Source of the DNA: Bacillus albus
GTDB taxonomy: Bacteria > Bacillota > Bacilli > Bacillales > Bacillaceae_G
Direction of reading: 5' to 3'
DNA length: 64,000 bases
NCBI RefSeq assembly: GCF_001884185.1
Contig: NZ_MAOE01000090.1
Location: 34,787 to 98,786 of the forward strand
Of this stretch, positions 54,694-63,925 are shown in pieces. Each line of letters begins with the position of its first letter. Positions within the stretch are counted from its first letter, which is position 1. A program made the translations under genes and the position numbers. The notes beneath the pieces were generated by a model. It saw only the letters and a program-made list of their open reading frames with translations. It made no database searches and was not told the DNA's origin.

Positions 54694-54722
54694 AAAAACA
54701 TTCATCTTTCAATCAGATGAAT
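54694..54722. terminator. Hairpin upstream of sigma gene
   Basis: ACATTCATCT pairs with AGATGAATGT, with A- and T-runs outside. It may stop transcripts entering the sigma operon from the minus-strand side. Confidence 0.6.
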
Positions 54723-54845
54723 GTAAAAATTAAAATCATTTTGGTTTCTTGGATTATTTGTGTAGTTTAAACCAAAAAACAAATTATAATAATCTAAGAC
54801 CATTAAGAGACAAAAATTATATCAAAAAGTAATAAAGAAGTATCC

Positions 54846-54921
54846 AGTTCCTTAACCTACAGGGAACTGGTTCATTTGTGTCTAAACGTACAATTTCTTT
54901 TTTTGATATGGTGACCCCTTA
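54846..54921 (-). repeat. Dispersed repeat element, copy B (inverted)
   Basis: On the minus strand it reads GGGGTCACCATATCA, TTGTACGTTTAGACAC and a hairpin CCAGTTCC/GGAACTGG, matching copy A block for block. Together the two copies frame a 1.9-kb segment with the sigma and anti-sigma genes. Confidence 0.6.
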
Positions 54922-54939
54922 AAGGGATTCAAATTCATT

Positions 54940-55119
54940 TTAATTTGAATTAGGCCCATTTCCCTTAAGAGTATTTACTATATTAATAAGAAAAATTAGT
55001 CCGAAGATAAGGAATAATAAAGGGTGTATCCATGTTCTAAAACTAACAAGAATTATAATGCAAAGAATACAACCTATAATATCAATGCTAAAAAATAACT
55101 TGCCCTTTATTGTTTTCAG
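54940..55119 (-). CDS. Small membrane protein with CTG start (tentative)
   Basis: A 60-codon frame opens with CTG AAA ACA ATA directly after a stop codon, with GGAAGG upstream. The product (KTIKGKLFFSIDIIGCILC, then FRTWIHPLLFLIFGLIFLIN) has two membrane segments and a polar end NTLKGNGPNSN. The coding pattern looks real, but ATG has probably mutated to CTG, so it may be a dying gene. The rest of the gap 55120-55400 is empty. Confidence 0.35.
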   Translation of the reverse strand: MKTIKGKLFFSIDIIGCILCIIILVSFRTWIHPLLFLIFGLIFLINIVNTLKGNGPNSN

Positions 55120-55404
55120 TTATAACTATTACCTTCCAGAAGCCACTTTTAATTTATAATTCTCAATATAATAATAGCATACGTTTTAGTTTTTAACTTT
55201 TTTCACATTTAATTAATTTAGTTGATTCTGGTGCAAGTAATACTGTTATTGTGTGCACCCGGGTAGCAAGATAGTAATTACCGATGATAGTAAAAGTAAA
55301 TCTGAACAGATTGAAGAATCCACAATAAAAAAGCTAACGAGGCAAAGGTAAACAACATATAGATTTGAATTATATTTCTCAACAATCAAAATTACTTAAT
55401 GTGG

Positions 55405-55486
55405 TAAAATAATAATTGGATTGGCATCCAATACCATATTACGATGGTTCAAGTCGCAGGAAGGCACCTTAGGGTGTCTTTTCTTT
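55405..55486 (+). ncRNA. Possible short RNA with two hairpins
   Basis: A TAAAAT box (55405-55410) precedes the hairpin ATTGGAT/ATCCAAT (55415-55432), a stretch with GGTTCAAGTC, and a terminator AAGGCACC/GGTGTCTT with a T-run (55461-55486). There is no good -35 box. It could also be the leader of the lipoprotein gene with an attenuator. Confidence 0.35.
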
Positions 55487-55620
55487 TGTTTGAAACACAT
55501 TCTGCCAAAATACCTGTATCTTTGTTGAATTACGACTCATATAATCCAACAAACTTCGTATATATAATTTGTTACCCTAAATGGTTTGACAATACGAACA
55601 GTTATAGGAGGATTTTGTGT

Positions 55621-55986
55621 ATGGTAAAAACAGCATGTGTAAGTATGATTACTGGGATTCTTTTAATATGTTCAACAGGATGTGCCACTCAAACTGATTC
55701 TATTACAGCTAAAACTCAGTCAATTGATGATGGGACATATACAACAAAAGAAATCACAGACGCATTTCCTGTAGGAACACCCATAACTACTTACATTCAA
55801 AAAGAAGAAAAACTGAACGTAAAACATCTCACCAGTATTACACTTACAGATGGTGGCGTCGGTAGAGTTCTAGAAGCAACAGATGGTTTTGTTGTCGTAT
55901 GTGGAAATGAAAAAGGAGTTTCTGATGTGTTAATATTTAAAAGTTTGGAAGAAGTAAAGAAATATGAACAGAGTTTAAAGCGATAA
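55621..55986 (+). CDS. Lipoprotein of unknown function
   Basis: The protein has 121 residues from the ATG at 55621, after AGGAGG; an open frame extends upstream to 55444 but is non-coding. The signal peptide ends in the lipobox LLICSTGC with the lipidated cysteine at residue 21. The mature part (DGTYTTKEITDAFPVGTP) is soluble and unrecognised. It would sit on the outer membrane face. A terminator-like hairpin lies 135 bases upstream. Confidence 0.78.
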   Translation: MVKTACVSMITGILLICSTGCATQTDSITAKTQSIDDGTYTTKEITDAFPVGTPITTYIQKEEKLNVKHLTSITLTDGGVGRVLEATDGFVVVCGNEKGVSDVLIFKSLEEVKKYEQSLKR

Positions 55987-56124
55987 TTCATATCCTTCTA
56001 ATGCCTTTTACACAGACATTGTCCCCTATCTCTTGCTATGGCTTTTCCTATGTACAGTATAATTGCATCATAAGTAATCGTACGTTATAATAGTCACCTA
56101 ATTACATATGAAGAGGTGCAGAAA

Positions 56125-56397
56125 ATGAATAAAACAGAATTAACAAAAGTAGTAGCAGAAAAAGCTGAACTTACACAAAAAGATGCTACAGCAGCAACAC
56201 AAGCGTTATTAGATACAATAACAAATGCGTTAGCAAATGAGGAGAAAGTACAGATTCTTGGTTTTGGTACATTTGAAGTGCGTGAAAGATCTGCACGTAC
56301 AGGACGTAACCCACAAACAGGTGAAGAAATGCAAATCGCCGCTTCAAAGGCACCTGCTTTTAAAGCTGGAAAAGAATTAAAAGAGGCAGTGAAATAA
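56125..56397 (+). CDS. hup: HU-family DNA-binding protein
   Basis: The protein has 90 residues from the ATG at 56125, after AAGAGGTG. It is a textbook [42 protein letters not shown] (beta arm start), [20 protein letters not shown] and GKELKEAVK. It bends and compacts DNA as a homodimer. The genome likely has other HU copies; this one, at the end of an island, could be an accessory paralogue. It has its own terminator. Confidence 0.95.
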   Translation: MNKTELTKVVAEKAELTQKDATAATQALLDTITNALANEEKVQILGFGTFEVRERSARTGRNPQTGEEMQIAASKAPAFKAGKELKEAVK

Positions 56398-56409
56398 TTA
56401 TATATAGTC

Positions 56410-56443
56410 AAAAGGGTTTGATATTTATCTCAAACCCTTTTTT
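56410..56443 (+). terminator. Terminator after HU gene
   Basis: AAAAGGGTTTGA pairs with TCAAACCCTTTTTT. Confidence 0.88.
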
Positions 56444-56473
56444 AATAGCCTTTTTTTCATAAAACAAAAAATA

Positions 56474-56665
56474 TCATCCAAAGTTTATATAAATAATATA
56501 GATTCCCCAAAGAATGTAACTAACTTGTGTTATGATATACATTGTAAATTCGAAACCAGTGAGCTTTCTTTCTCTTTTTATTTTTCGTAAATACAGATAA
56601 AAACAAAAAGTAGATAAAAGCATTAAGAATACAGAAACATTATATATATTCTCTATACTAGTAAT
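56474..56665 (-). CDS. Small membrane protein with ATT start (tentative)
   Basis: A 64-codon frame begins after GAGGAG with ATT ACT AGT ATA. It reads SIENIYNVSVFLMLLSTFCF, a basic loop LRKIKRERKLTGFEF and YIITQVSYILWGIYIIYINF, so two membrane segments. No ATG, GTG or TTG is near the ribosome site. Either it uses an ATT start or the start has decayed. Confidence 0.35.
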   Translation of the reverse strand: MTSIENIYNVSVFLMLLSTFCFYLYLRKIKRERKLTGFEFTMYIITQVSYILWGIYIIYINFG

Positions 56666-56886
56666 AACCGATCAACTCCTCACCTGAAAATTAGTTAGTA
56701 TAGAATAAGCATATCATATGAAAGTTTAACTTACTTCAAATCTACTTTTTTTCAACAGAATATACTTAATATTTTCATATTTAACAGAAATACTTGTTTA
56801 AAAAGATAAAAGAATCTCTTTTGCATCAATAGATTCACAAAAGAGATTCTAATTTTAGTTCATTTACCTATAAGATATCAGGCTTA

Positions 56887-57402
56887 TTATTCATGAGGGT
56901 TAGGTGCAATATAAGCTGGAGCTGGCCCGCAAGTTACTGCAAAAGCAAATAACAACGCAGGCTTATATGGTAGCCCAAGCAACGAAAGCATTCCCAATGC
57001 TCCCCAGTAATCCTCTTTCTTAAGATACGATTTTATTTGATTAAAATATGATTTACTAATACCTAATGCATCCTGCCAACATCTTTCCCAAACGTTACTA
57101 GAGTACATATTAGATGGAATTTCTTCATCATTCATTACATAAACACCAGCTATAATAGCTGCTTTTTCTTCATTGTTATATGAAGATTTCGCTAACTCTT
57201 CTTTATTAAGAACATACTTACCTGTTTCTTCATCTTTTACCATTAATACCGAAAATATATATTCTAATTCTTTAACTTGAGCTTCTAATTCCTCGTGTGT
57301 TGCGTTGTATTTTTTCCCATCCTCTATAGTTGCAGCTGAAGCGAGAGTTGGGACAAAAACTAGAGTAAGAGCCATTAACATAAACATCATTTTCTTTAAC
57401 AT
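56887..57402 (-). CDS. Secreted protein of unknown function
   Basis: The protein has 171 residues with a signal peptide ending PTLASAA. The mature part has a charged helical region (ATHEELEAQVKELEYIFSVL), then NVWERCWQDALGISKSYF and a hydrophobic C-terminal segment (ALGMLSLLGLPYKPALLFAF) closed by a second cysteine (AVTCGPAP). The layout (signal, helices, Cys, hydrophobic segment, Cys) is like that of the protein at 48425, without clear sequence identity. Possible antimicrobial or toxin role; not proven. Confidence 0.7.
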   Translation of the reverse strand: MLKKMMFMLMALTLVFVPTLASAATIEDGKKYNATHEELEAQVKELEYIFSVLMVKDEETGKYVLNKEELAKSSYNNEEKAAIIAGVYVMNDEEIPSNMYSSNVWERCWQDALGISKSYFNQIKSYLKKEDYWGALGMLSLLGLPYKPALLFAFAVTCGPAPAYIAPNPHE

Positions 57403-58126
57403 AGTGAATTAACCTCCAAAATTTAGTTTTTCTTCTTCTCCCAAAACTATAAACTTACTATAGAAAGTTTCAAATTCCATCTAAATTATTTACATTTATC
57501 ACCCTCAATTTCCAATATTTATAATAACATTAATACAACTAACTATAAATGTATATATTTTACAATCAATTTACCTATTACAATTATTAGGATTTGAATA
57601 TATAACTATAAAAAAGACTATTATGTATAACATAATAGTCTTTTGGTTTACCAATCCTACTAACTTAGTTCTAAATATAGAAAAATATGATTTTCCTAAT
57701 AGTATTTGAGATAAACTCAGTTATATAATATTAATATATAAAGTTTCATTAATGAAATCTCATATTTATCATTTTAGCCAATTCATCTCCCACCTACTCA
57801 CTTCGCGTTCCTTGAGGAAGGAGTCTTCTTGGCTAAAATGGTAAAAAGTTGAGTCAAATACAGTTAAATTTTATGCATCAGTTAGTAAACGTTGTACGTT
57901 GAAAAACGGGAGCCTGGCTTTAGACTTCTGTTTCGTTTGTATAAGGCATGAAGAATTTTGATGCCTTTCAAGTACGGTTAGCAAGGGGGATTTTGAACCC
58001 CAGACGATTTTACAAATCGAAGTTTTGTCTAGTCCGTTGATAAATCTCGCATAACCTGGAATTACTTTTCTAACAACTGGATTCAGGAGTCTTATATTTA
58101 CTAAAGAAATACAATCCCAACATGTA
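57403..58126. other. Gene-poor stretch with hairpins
   Basis: Contains a perfect hairpin AAAAGACTATTATG/CATAATAGTCTTTT (57612-57644) and the IS-like end at 57770-57840. The stretch 57841-58126 has an open minus-strand frame that I cannot support as a gene; it looks like insertion-element remains. Confidence 0.45.
57770..57840. mobile_element. IS200/IS605-like end, remnant
   Basis: Outer 12-bp inverted repeat CATTTTAGCCAA/TTGGCTAAAATG encloses a hairpin region TCCCACCTACTCACTTCGCG...GGAGTCTT. This arrangement, with TCCCACC and GAGTCTT blocks around a CTTCGCGTTC loop, is typical of the right ends of TnpB-carrying elements. No tnpB or tnpA gene remains. Confidence 0.4.
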
Positions 58127-59236
58127 TTACACTTTTTCTTGAAACTTTGTTGTTCTTTGTTTTGCCCAATTAATACATTTCTTTTCAATTAAATGATATG
58201 AAAATATAGAACAAAGTATTGTCATGGTCATACATAAAATAAGAAGGAAAAAGATAGGCATCTTTGCATAAAAAAGTTTAAATAGTACCATCATGATCGG
58301 AAAATGACACAAATAGATACTATATGAAATTTCTCCTAAGTATACAAATACATTTTTATTTAAAATGGCTTTTATTTTTAGGTTACTCATGGCCATTATA
58401 ATTAGTATACTAACCCCAATTACAACACCCCAATCTTTTAATAAGAAAGTAGTATCATTACGGGAAAACCCATAAATTAAAATGGAATATAAATATAAAA
58501 TAATCCCTAATGCAATAAGAAATCCTTTTTTTAATTTTTTCATATTCCTATATGAGTAGATAAGTTTTTCCTGATACTTAAAAAGTAACATTCCAACCAG
58601 AAACATAGATGTAAAATGCAGTGTATCAGCATAACCATTATAAAATCCTTCAGCTTTCCCAATATGCAACATATTAAGAAAAACACCAATTAAAGAAAAG
58701 CTCAAAGCAAATAGTATCGTTTTCTTCCAATTCAGTTTATAAAAAAGAAGGAATAACAAAGGAAACACAATAGATATACGCATTTCTTGAGCCAATGACC
58801 AAATAACTGGATTATAATTTTCCGTAAAAAAGTTATTAAGAAGCACAAAGTGGTTTAGAATATCTAATTTTGTTATAGACCCTTGCCACCTATCATAGAA
58901 CCAATCCCGTAGTCCTGTTACTTCATACGGCGAAAATAGAATAAATAAAGTAAAGGTAATGATTATCCAAAAATAATAAGGGATATAGATACGTACAAAC
59001 CGCTTAATTAAAAATCCCCAATAATTTGTTTTTGAGTGATAAAGTGCCATAGATAGCACAAAACCACTGAGTACATAAAAAACGATTACGGCTTCCCCTC
59101 CAGCCCATAAGAAACGAAACGGCGAAAATTTAATGGAATTAGGCAAAGATGGTAACATTAAACAAAAATGTCCTATTAACACAGTAATAGCCGCCAACCC
59201 TCGTATGGAATCTAATTCTTTTATTCTCTTACTCAT
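58127..59236 (-). CDS. Acyltransferase family 3 membrane protein
   Basis: The protein has 369 residues and about ten membrane segments. It begins RIKELDSIRGLAAITVLIGH, with the conserved R-G and histidine of acyltransferase-3 (OatA/Oac type), then GGEAVIVFYVLSGFVL, IKRFVRIYIPYYFW and the closing LGEISYSIYLCHFPIM. Such proteins O-acetylate cell-wall or surface sugars across the membrane. The substrate is unknown; there is no OatA-type extracellular domain. It stands alone. Confidence 0.9.
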   Translation of the reverse strand: MSKRIKELDSIRGLAAITVLIGHFCLMLPSLPNSIKFSPFRFLWAGGEAVIVFYVLSGFVLSMALYHSKTNYWGFLIKRFVRIYIPYYFWIIITFTLFILFSPYEVTGLRDWFYDRWQGSITKLDILNHFVLLNNFFTENYNPVIWSLAQEMRISIVFPLLFLLFYKLNWKKTILFALSFSLIGVFLNMLHIGKAEGFYNGYADTLHFTSMFLVGMLLFKYQEKLIYSYRNMKKLKKGFLIALGIILYLYSILIYGFSRNDTTFLLKDWGVVIGVSILIIMAMSNLKIKAILNKNVFVYLGEISYSIYLCHFPIMMVLFKLFYAKMPIFFLLILCMTMTILCSIFSYHLIEKKCINWAKQRTTKFQEKV

Positions 59237-59466
59237 AAAGTCTGCTCCTTGTTAATTGTAGATTTCCCTAAAAATAAAGGACACTGTACTGTTCGGCTAT
59301 ATTTTCAGGAGTACACTTAATAGACAATCTAAGTAATAAATTTGTTCCACATTTACAAAAAAAATTAAACCCGTGTACACCGATATTTTAAGTACATGAA
59401 TAGTTAACCACTGTTGTGATGGTTTGTTGAATATATTATTCTTCAACATTTTCAATAGCAGTCTTT

Positions 59467-59507
59467 TAATTTTTCTACGTTCTCTTTAGAGAATGTAGAA
59501 AAATTAA
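59467..59507. terminator. Hairpin terminator
   Basis: TAATTTTTCTACGTTCTCT pairs with AGAGAATGTAGAAAAATTA; the T-run lies within the stem. It may serve the TauE relic or the acyltransferase region. Confidence 0.6.
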
Positions 59508-59765
59508 TTAATAAATATAATCATAAAGATTGTTCGCTAACAATAAACAGGTCATTTTAATGAAAAGAGCACGAACATACCCACTTCCTGTTTTTATAGC
59601 AAATTTGGAGCCAACAATCTCTCCAGCAATTTGAGCAATTCCTTTATAAAACCATACGCATAGTTTACTTGCCCTACATACATAAACATCAACAATGCAC
59701 CAATATCGCTTCCTAAATTAAGAAACTTCGCATTACCTGCAGCTTTCAAAAAATTATACCCTATA
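59508..59765 (-). pseudogene. TauE/SafE (TSUP) exporter, C-terminal relic
   Basis: One frame reads FLKAAGNAKFLNLGSDIGAL and LMFMYVGQVNYAYGF; a shifted frame continues IAQIAGEIVGSKFAIKTGSG and YVRALFIKMTCLLLANNLYD to a stop at 59508. Together this is the end of a sulfite-exporter-type (TSUP) membrane protein. The N-terminal two thirds are gone and one frameshift is present. Confidence 0.75.
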
Positions 59766-60305
59766 AATATACGAAATAAACCCTATCGTTTTATTAAAAG
59801 TCAAGGAAATAATAATGAAATCCTATATTTATGCGATTGAATATAATGCCACACATTTTATAAGGTAAAAAGGAAAGGATAGATGAACAGGAGAGTATAC
59901 CTGTTTACATCTATCCTTTTTGACAACAATATGACCACATTTACTACTACAACAAGGATATTTACCACAACAAATTTTCATATAGTTATTGAACTATTTT
60001 TTGAATAACTAAATTAACCTCTTCGTTAACTTTAATTACGAATAAATGGTCCCCCTTCACCTTCAATTGGGTCAACTACATCTTCATTAAAAGATTCAGC
60101 ATGTTGTCTACCATATCTATTAAACTAGCGGTTTTTATTTTCCCTGATTCCTTTCCATACCTAAGGTACCCAAAAGTCCACTGGATTCCCGAGGCTACCA
60201 TCCACATTTGTGTCTCTGAAAAGTCATTTTGTGCCACTAGACGTAACTATAAATTCCTGAACAAGCAAAATCATGAAAATGCACACAAAGATAGATTATC
60301 ATCCA
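59766..60305. other. Gene-poor stretch with terminator
   Basis: A strong hairpin AAAGGATAGATGAACAGG/CCTGTTTACATCTATCCTTT lies at about 59871-59921. On the minus strand a degenerate frame (KVKGDHLFVIKVNEEVNLVI) near 60000-60090 suggests another relic. A tiny Cys-rich minus-strand frame near 59981 overlaps the hairpin and has no ribosome site. No gene supported. Confidence 0.4.
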
Positions 60306-61283
60306 TTACTGATTTGCTTCGTTCGAATAGAAAAACTCGGAAGAACGCCACTTGTTCGATATCTCCTCAATGTGATAAGGTGTCGTTCTGCAGCATCCAC
60401 CTATTAAACGTGCACCTGCTTGGTACCATTCTTCAGATAGAATATCCAACGCGTTACATTGTTCATGACCATGCCATGTTTTTGTTTCTGGATTATAAGT
60501 TTCACCAGAGTTTGGATAAACAATAATTGGTTTTTTGGTGTTTGCTCTCAACTCTTGGATTGCACCAGTCACAACGGTTACTGGCGCACAATTGATGCCT
60601 ATCGCTACAATTTGTTCACTTTTCTCAAAAACTCGTGCACACTCCACGAGTTTCATACCTTCACTAATCTCTTTCTCATTTTTTAGCGAAAAGGAAAGCC
60701 ACGCATATGTTTCTGGAAACTCACGCAATAATGCATCTAATACTCTTGCTTCTTGCAGGGAAGGGATTGTTTCAAATGCCAATAGATCTGCACCTGCTTC
60801 GATTAACGCAGACATTCTCGAACGGTGAAAGTCTGCTAATGTTTTATCTGTCACACCATAGTTCCCTATATACTCTGAACCATCTGCAAGGTAAGCCCCG
60901 TACGGCCCAACTGATGCAACAACTAATGGTTTTGGCCTATTCGTTTGCGTATTTTCCTTCCAAAAATCATCTCTTGCCCTTCTTGCAAGTAACACCGTTT
61001 TCTTTATTAATTCCAAAGCTTCCTGTTCTTGTATTCCACGCGCGGAAAAACCACTAATAGTAGCTTGATAGCTTGCTGTTATGGCACAGTCCGCTCCAGC
61101 ACGAAAATAGTCCGAATGAACCTGATAAATTAGTTCCGGATTTTCTAGTAACACACGTGCCGACCAAAGGGGGTCGTCCAAATTACATCCATGTGCCTCC
61201 AATTCTGTAGCTAATGCTCCGTCCAGAAGCATAATGGAATGTTGGGATAAAATAGCATCAATTGGGTTGATTTTGTTCGACAT
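60306..61283 (-). CDS. mmuM: Homocysteine S-methyltransferase (MmuM)
   Basis: The protein has 325 residues. It has the zinc-binding cysteines of this family: one in [10 protein letters not shown] and the pair in [10 protein letters not shown] near the C-terminus. The barrel starts [17 protein letters not shown]. It transfers a methyl group from S-methylmethionine (or SAM) to homocysteine, making methionine in the cytoplasm. Its start lies 26 bases inside the end of the permease gene, so the two are coupled under the SAM riboswitch upstream. Length is standard. Confidence 0.93.
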   Translation of the reverse strand: MSNKINPIDAILSQHSIMLLDGALATELEAHGCNLDDPLWSARVLLENPELIYQVHSDYFRAGADCAITASYQATISGFSARGIQEQEALELIKKTVLLARRARDDFWKENTQTNRPKPLVVASVGPYGAYLADGSEYIGNYGVTDKTLADFHRSRMSALIEAGADLLAFETIPSLQEARVLDALLREFPETYAWLSFSLKNEKEISEGMKLVECARVFEKSEQIVAIGINCAPVTVVTGAIQELRANTKKPIIVYPNSGETYNPETKTWHGHEQCNALDILSEEWYQAGARLIGGCCRTTPYHIEEISNKWRSSEFFYSNEANQ

Positions 61284-62667
61284 AATCTACGCCCCTCTTT
61301 TTTAGATTTTTTGTTAGATAATAACTTCCGTAGCAAAACAATATAAACGGTATGCCGCAATATAAGGCAATTCTCTGTGTTGGATCGAATGCAATTCCAA
61401 TACACGATGCCAGACAAAGGATAAAAGAAGCAATTGGTACTAATGGATATAGTGGTGTGCGATAAATCAAATCCTTTTCAGAATTTCCTTCTTTCAAAAA
61501 TTGTCTGCGAAATAGGAACTGGGAAGCACTAATACTCATCCAAACTACAACTACTGCTAGACCGGAAATGGAAACAAGTACGATATAGACCGTATCTGGT
61601 GCCACAATACTTGAGAGCAAAGCCAAAGCTCCACCCACCATGCTGAAAATGACGGCGTTGATTGGAACACCTTGTTTCGTCATTTTTCCAAAAATCGGGG
61701 ATATCATATTCTTATTAGCAAGCGACCAAAGCATTCTAGAAGAGGCGTAAAGGCCTGAGTTTGCCGCAGATAAAATGGCTGTTAAGATAACGAAATTCAT
61801 TATGTCAGCTGAATACGGCACCCCAATTTGTTCTAGAACTGCAACAAAAGGACTCTCTAATACCCCTGCATCGGAAATAGGTAATAACGCAGATAAAACA
61901 ACAATCGTTCCTACAAAAAAGATGATCAATCTCCACAGAGTAGCTCGAATGGCCTTCGGTATCATTTTTTCCGGGTTCGCTGTTTCTCCAGCTGCAATGC
62001 CTATTAATTCTGTTCCCGAAAAAGCAAAATTAACCGCAAGCATGGTCATTATAATGGCCGTAGCACCATGAGGAAATAAACCTCCACTTGTAAAATTAGA
62101 AAAGAATGGTGCTGCTTTTGAATGAGTCATCGGAAGAAACCCTAGCATTGCCGCTACTCCTAAAACAATAAAAATCAAAATAGCTATAACCTTTATCGAT
62201 GAAAACCAAAATTCGGATTCGGCGAAAAATTTAACAGTCAGGACATTTAATACAAAGATTAAAATGGCAAAAAGAGCACTCCATACCCAAACATTAATCG
62301 ATGGAAACCATCGCTTCATAAGTAATCCTGCGGCTGTAAATTCAGAACCTAAAGCAACAGTCCAAGTTAACCAATACAACCAGGCTACTGTATACCCTGT
62401 ACCCGGTCCAATGTATTTAACTGCATAACTATGAAATGAGCCCGTTTCAGGCATATGTACGGAAAGCTCGCCTAAACATAGCATAACTAGATAAACCACT
62501 AGCGCACCAATCAGATAGGATAGAATTGTTCCAAACGGGCCAGCTTGTTGGATAGTGTAACCCGAGCTTAAGAATAAGCCAGTTCCAATCACCCCACCAA
62601 GTGATAGCATGACTAAATGACGTGCTTGCATTTTCCTTTGAAATTCTTGCCCATTTTTGTTCTCCAT
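61258..62667 (-). CDS. mmuP: S-methylmethionine permease (MmuP-like)
   Basis: The protein has 469 residues and twelve membrane segments, of the amino acid-polyamine-organocation family. It begins [20 protein letters not shown] and has [40 protein letters not shown], and [20 protein letters not shown]. Coupling to mmuM and control by a SAM riboswitch point to S-methylmethionine uptake rather than a general amino acid. GGAG precedes the ATG. Confidence 0.9.
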   Translation of the reverse strand: MENKNGQEFQRKMQARHLVMLSLGGVIGTGLFLSSGYTIQQAGPFGTILSYLIGALVVYLVMLCLGELSVHMPETGSFHSYAVKYIGPGTGYTVAWLYWLTWTVALGSEFTAAGLLMKRWFPSINVWVWSALFAILIFVLNVLTVKFFAESEFWFSSIKVIAILIFIVLGVAAMLGFLPMTHSKAAPFFSNFTSGGLFPHGATAIIMTMLAVNFAFSGTELIGIAAGETANPEKMIPKAIRATLWRLIIFFVGTIVVLSALLPISDAGVLESPFVAVLEQIGVPYSADIMNFVILTAILSAANSGLYASSRMLWSLANKNMISPIFGKMTKQGVPINAVIFSMVGGALALLSSIVAPDTVYIVLVSISGLAVVVVWMSISASQFLFRRQFLKEGNSEKDLIYRTPLYPLVPIASFILCLASCIGIAFDPTQRIALYCGIPFILFCYGSYYLTKNLKKRGVDYVEQNQPN

Positions 62668-62702
62668 TTCTACTCTCCTTTAGTTACTATCCAGAAAAAA
62701 CA

Positions 62703-62731
62703 AAAACGCACTCTAAAAAAGAGGGCGCTAC
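62703..62731 (-). terminator. Riboswitch-controlled terminator
   Basis: On the minus strand GCGCCCTCTTT pairs with AGAGTGCG (with G-T pairs), followed by a run of T. It lies between the S-box and the permease gene and would form when SAM is bound. Confidence 0.8.
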
Positions 62732-62745
62732 TGACAAATAAAAAC

Positions 62746-62857
62746 GGAAGCTCTCATCTATCAGGATTATCACCCGCTGGAATTAGCACAGTGTCTACAT
62801 AAGCAGACCTGTTGCTGAGGTTTCATAAGGCCAGTCCCTCCACCTCTCTGGATAAGA
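62746..62857 (-). promoter_or_regulatory. SAM-I (S-box) riboswitch
   Basis: Read on the minus strand, the S-box core is plain: CTTATCCAGAGAGGTGGAGG, GACTGGCC, ATGAAACCTCAGCAACAGG, GTGCTAATTCCAGCGGG and GATAGATGAG. It sits directly upstream of mmuP-mmuM, ahead of a terminator. High SAM should stop transcription, so uptake and use of S-methylmethionine rise when SAM and methionine are short. Confidence 0.95.
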
Positions 62858-63107
62858 AATATTTTTTTATAACCTTATCAATCCATTCAATAACTGTCAA
62901 GATAATTCTGTTTTTTAAAAAAATTATCTATTATAGAAATACAAAAAATAGAGTATTTCTATAACTGCAACCCACTCCTTATTGGGTATTATTTAAAAAT
63001 CGAACATACAAAACCTCATTTATTTATGATACGGTTCACAAGCACTTCCTCAAATTTTAATGCACTTCTAAATATCTTCTTACTTCTTTGGCTATGGGGG
63101 CACCATA
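62858..63107. other. Intergenic stretch between riboswitch and IS231
   Basis: About 250 bases, with the promoter of the mmu operon on the minus strand (AT-rich boxes near 62890-62960). GGGGGCACCATA at 63096-63107 matches the first block of the repeat element at 52882 and may be a truncated third copy. Confidence 0.4.
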
Positions 63108-63925
63108 CATAACCATCAACTCAGGAGATTTTAATACCCTCAAATATCAAAAAACGTTATTCCTTCTAAACAAGCTAAATTAGAAAGGATGATGTTTGCT
63201 TATGAATCTCTTGATTCAAGATGAATTACTACCATTTGCAGAAAAATTACAACGATATGTTACACCTGTATTCTTAGAAGAACTTGCAAGAGAAATAGGA
63301 TTTATAAAGCCAAAACGTAAGTTTTCTGGATCAGACTTAGCTGCTCTTTGCATTTGGATTAGTCAACGGGTGGCAAGTGATTCCTTGGTTCGATTATGTT
63401 GTAGGTTTCATACAGCGACAGGCACTTTACTTAGCCTTGAGGGCTTAAATAAACGTTTAAATGCTAAAGCAGTTTTGTTTTTAAAACATATTTTTTCTTT
63501 ACTGTTAGAACAAAAGGTATGTGAACAAACACAAATTTCTAACCACCTCTTCTCTTATTTTCAACGAATCCGTATCCTAGATGCCAACGTATTTCAAGTG
63601 CCAAATACTTTAGAGAATGTATATCCAGGCTCTGGAGGGTGTGCCCAAACAGCTGGAATCAAAATCCAATTAGAATATAATCTGCACAGTGGAGAATTTC
63701 TTAACTTTTAAATTGGACCAGGGAAAAATAATGAAAAAATATTTGGTACGTAATGCTTAGATACCTTATGACCAGGAGATTTATGTATTCGTGATTTGGG
63801 TTATTTTTCATTGGAAGACTTAGGTCAAATGGGTCAACGAGGTACATACTATATTTCTTGTTTAAAATTAAATACAAATGTATATGTGAAAAATCCAAAC
63901 CCGGAATACTTTAAAAATGGTGCAT
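63108..63925 (+). mobile_element. IS231 (IS4 family) remnant with decayed transposase
   Basis: An IS231-like terminal repeat (CATAACCATCAACTCAGG, 63108-63125) precedes the transposase ATG at 63202. The first 170 residues are intact ([59 protein letters not shown]). After LNF the same frame continues through three stops (TAA, TAA, TGA) as IGPGKNNEKIFGT, CLDTL and [17 protein letters not shown], to NPEYFKNG. It then breaks off; the C-terminal half and right end are missing. Confidence 0.9.

Noticed and set aside
57871-58188. 105-residue minus-strand frame beside the acyltransferase
   Set aside because: It starts inside the acyltransferase gene in another frame; the sequence looks like insertion-element remains and I could not align it to TnpB.
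59850-59981. Small Cys-rich peptide MKICCGKYPCCSSKCGH
   Set aside because: No ribosome site, and its frame runs through a terminator hairpin.
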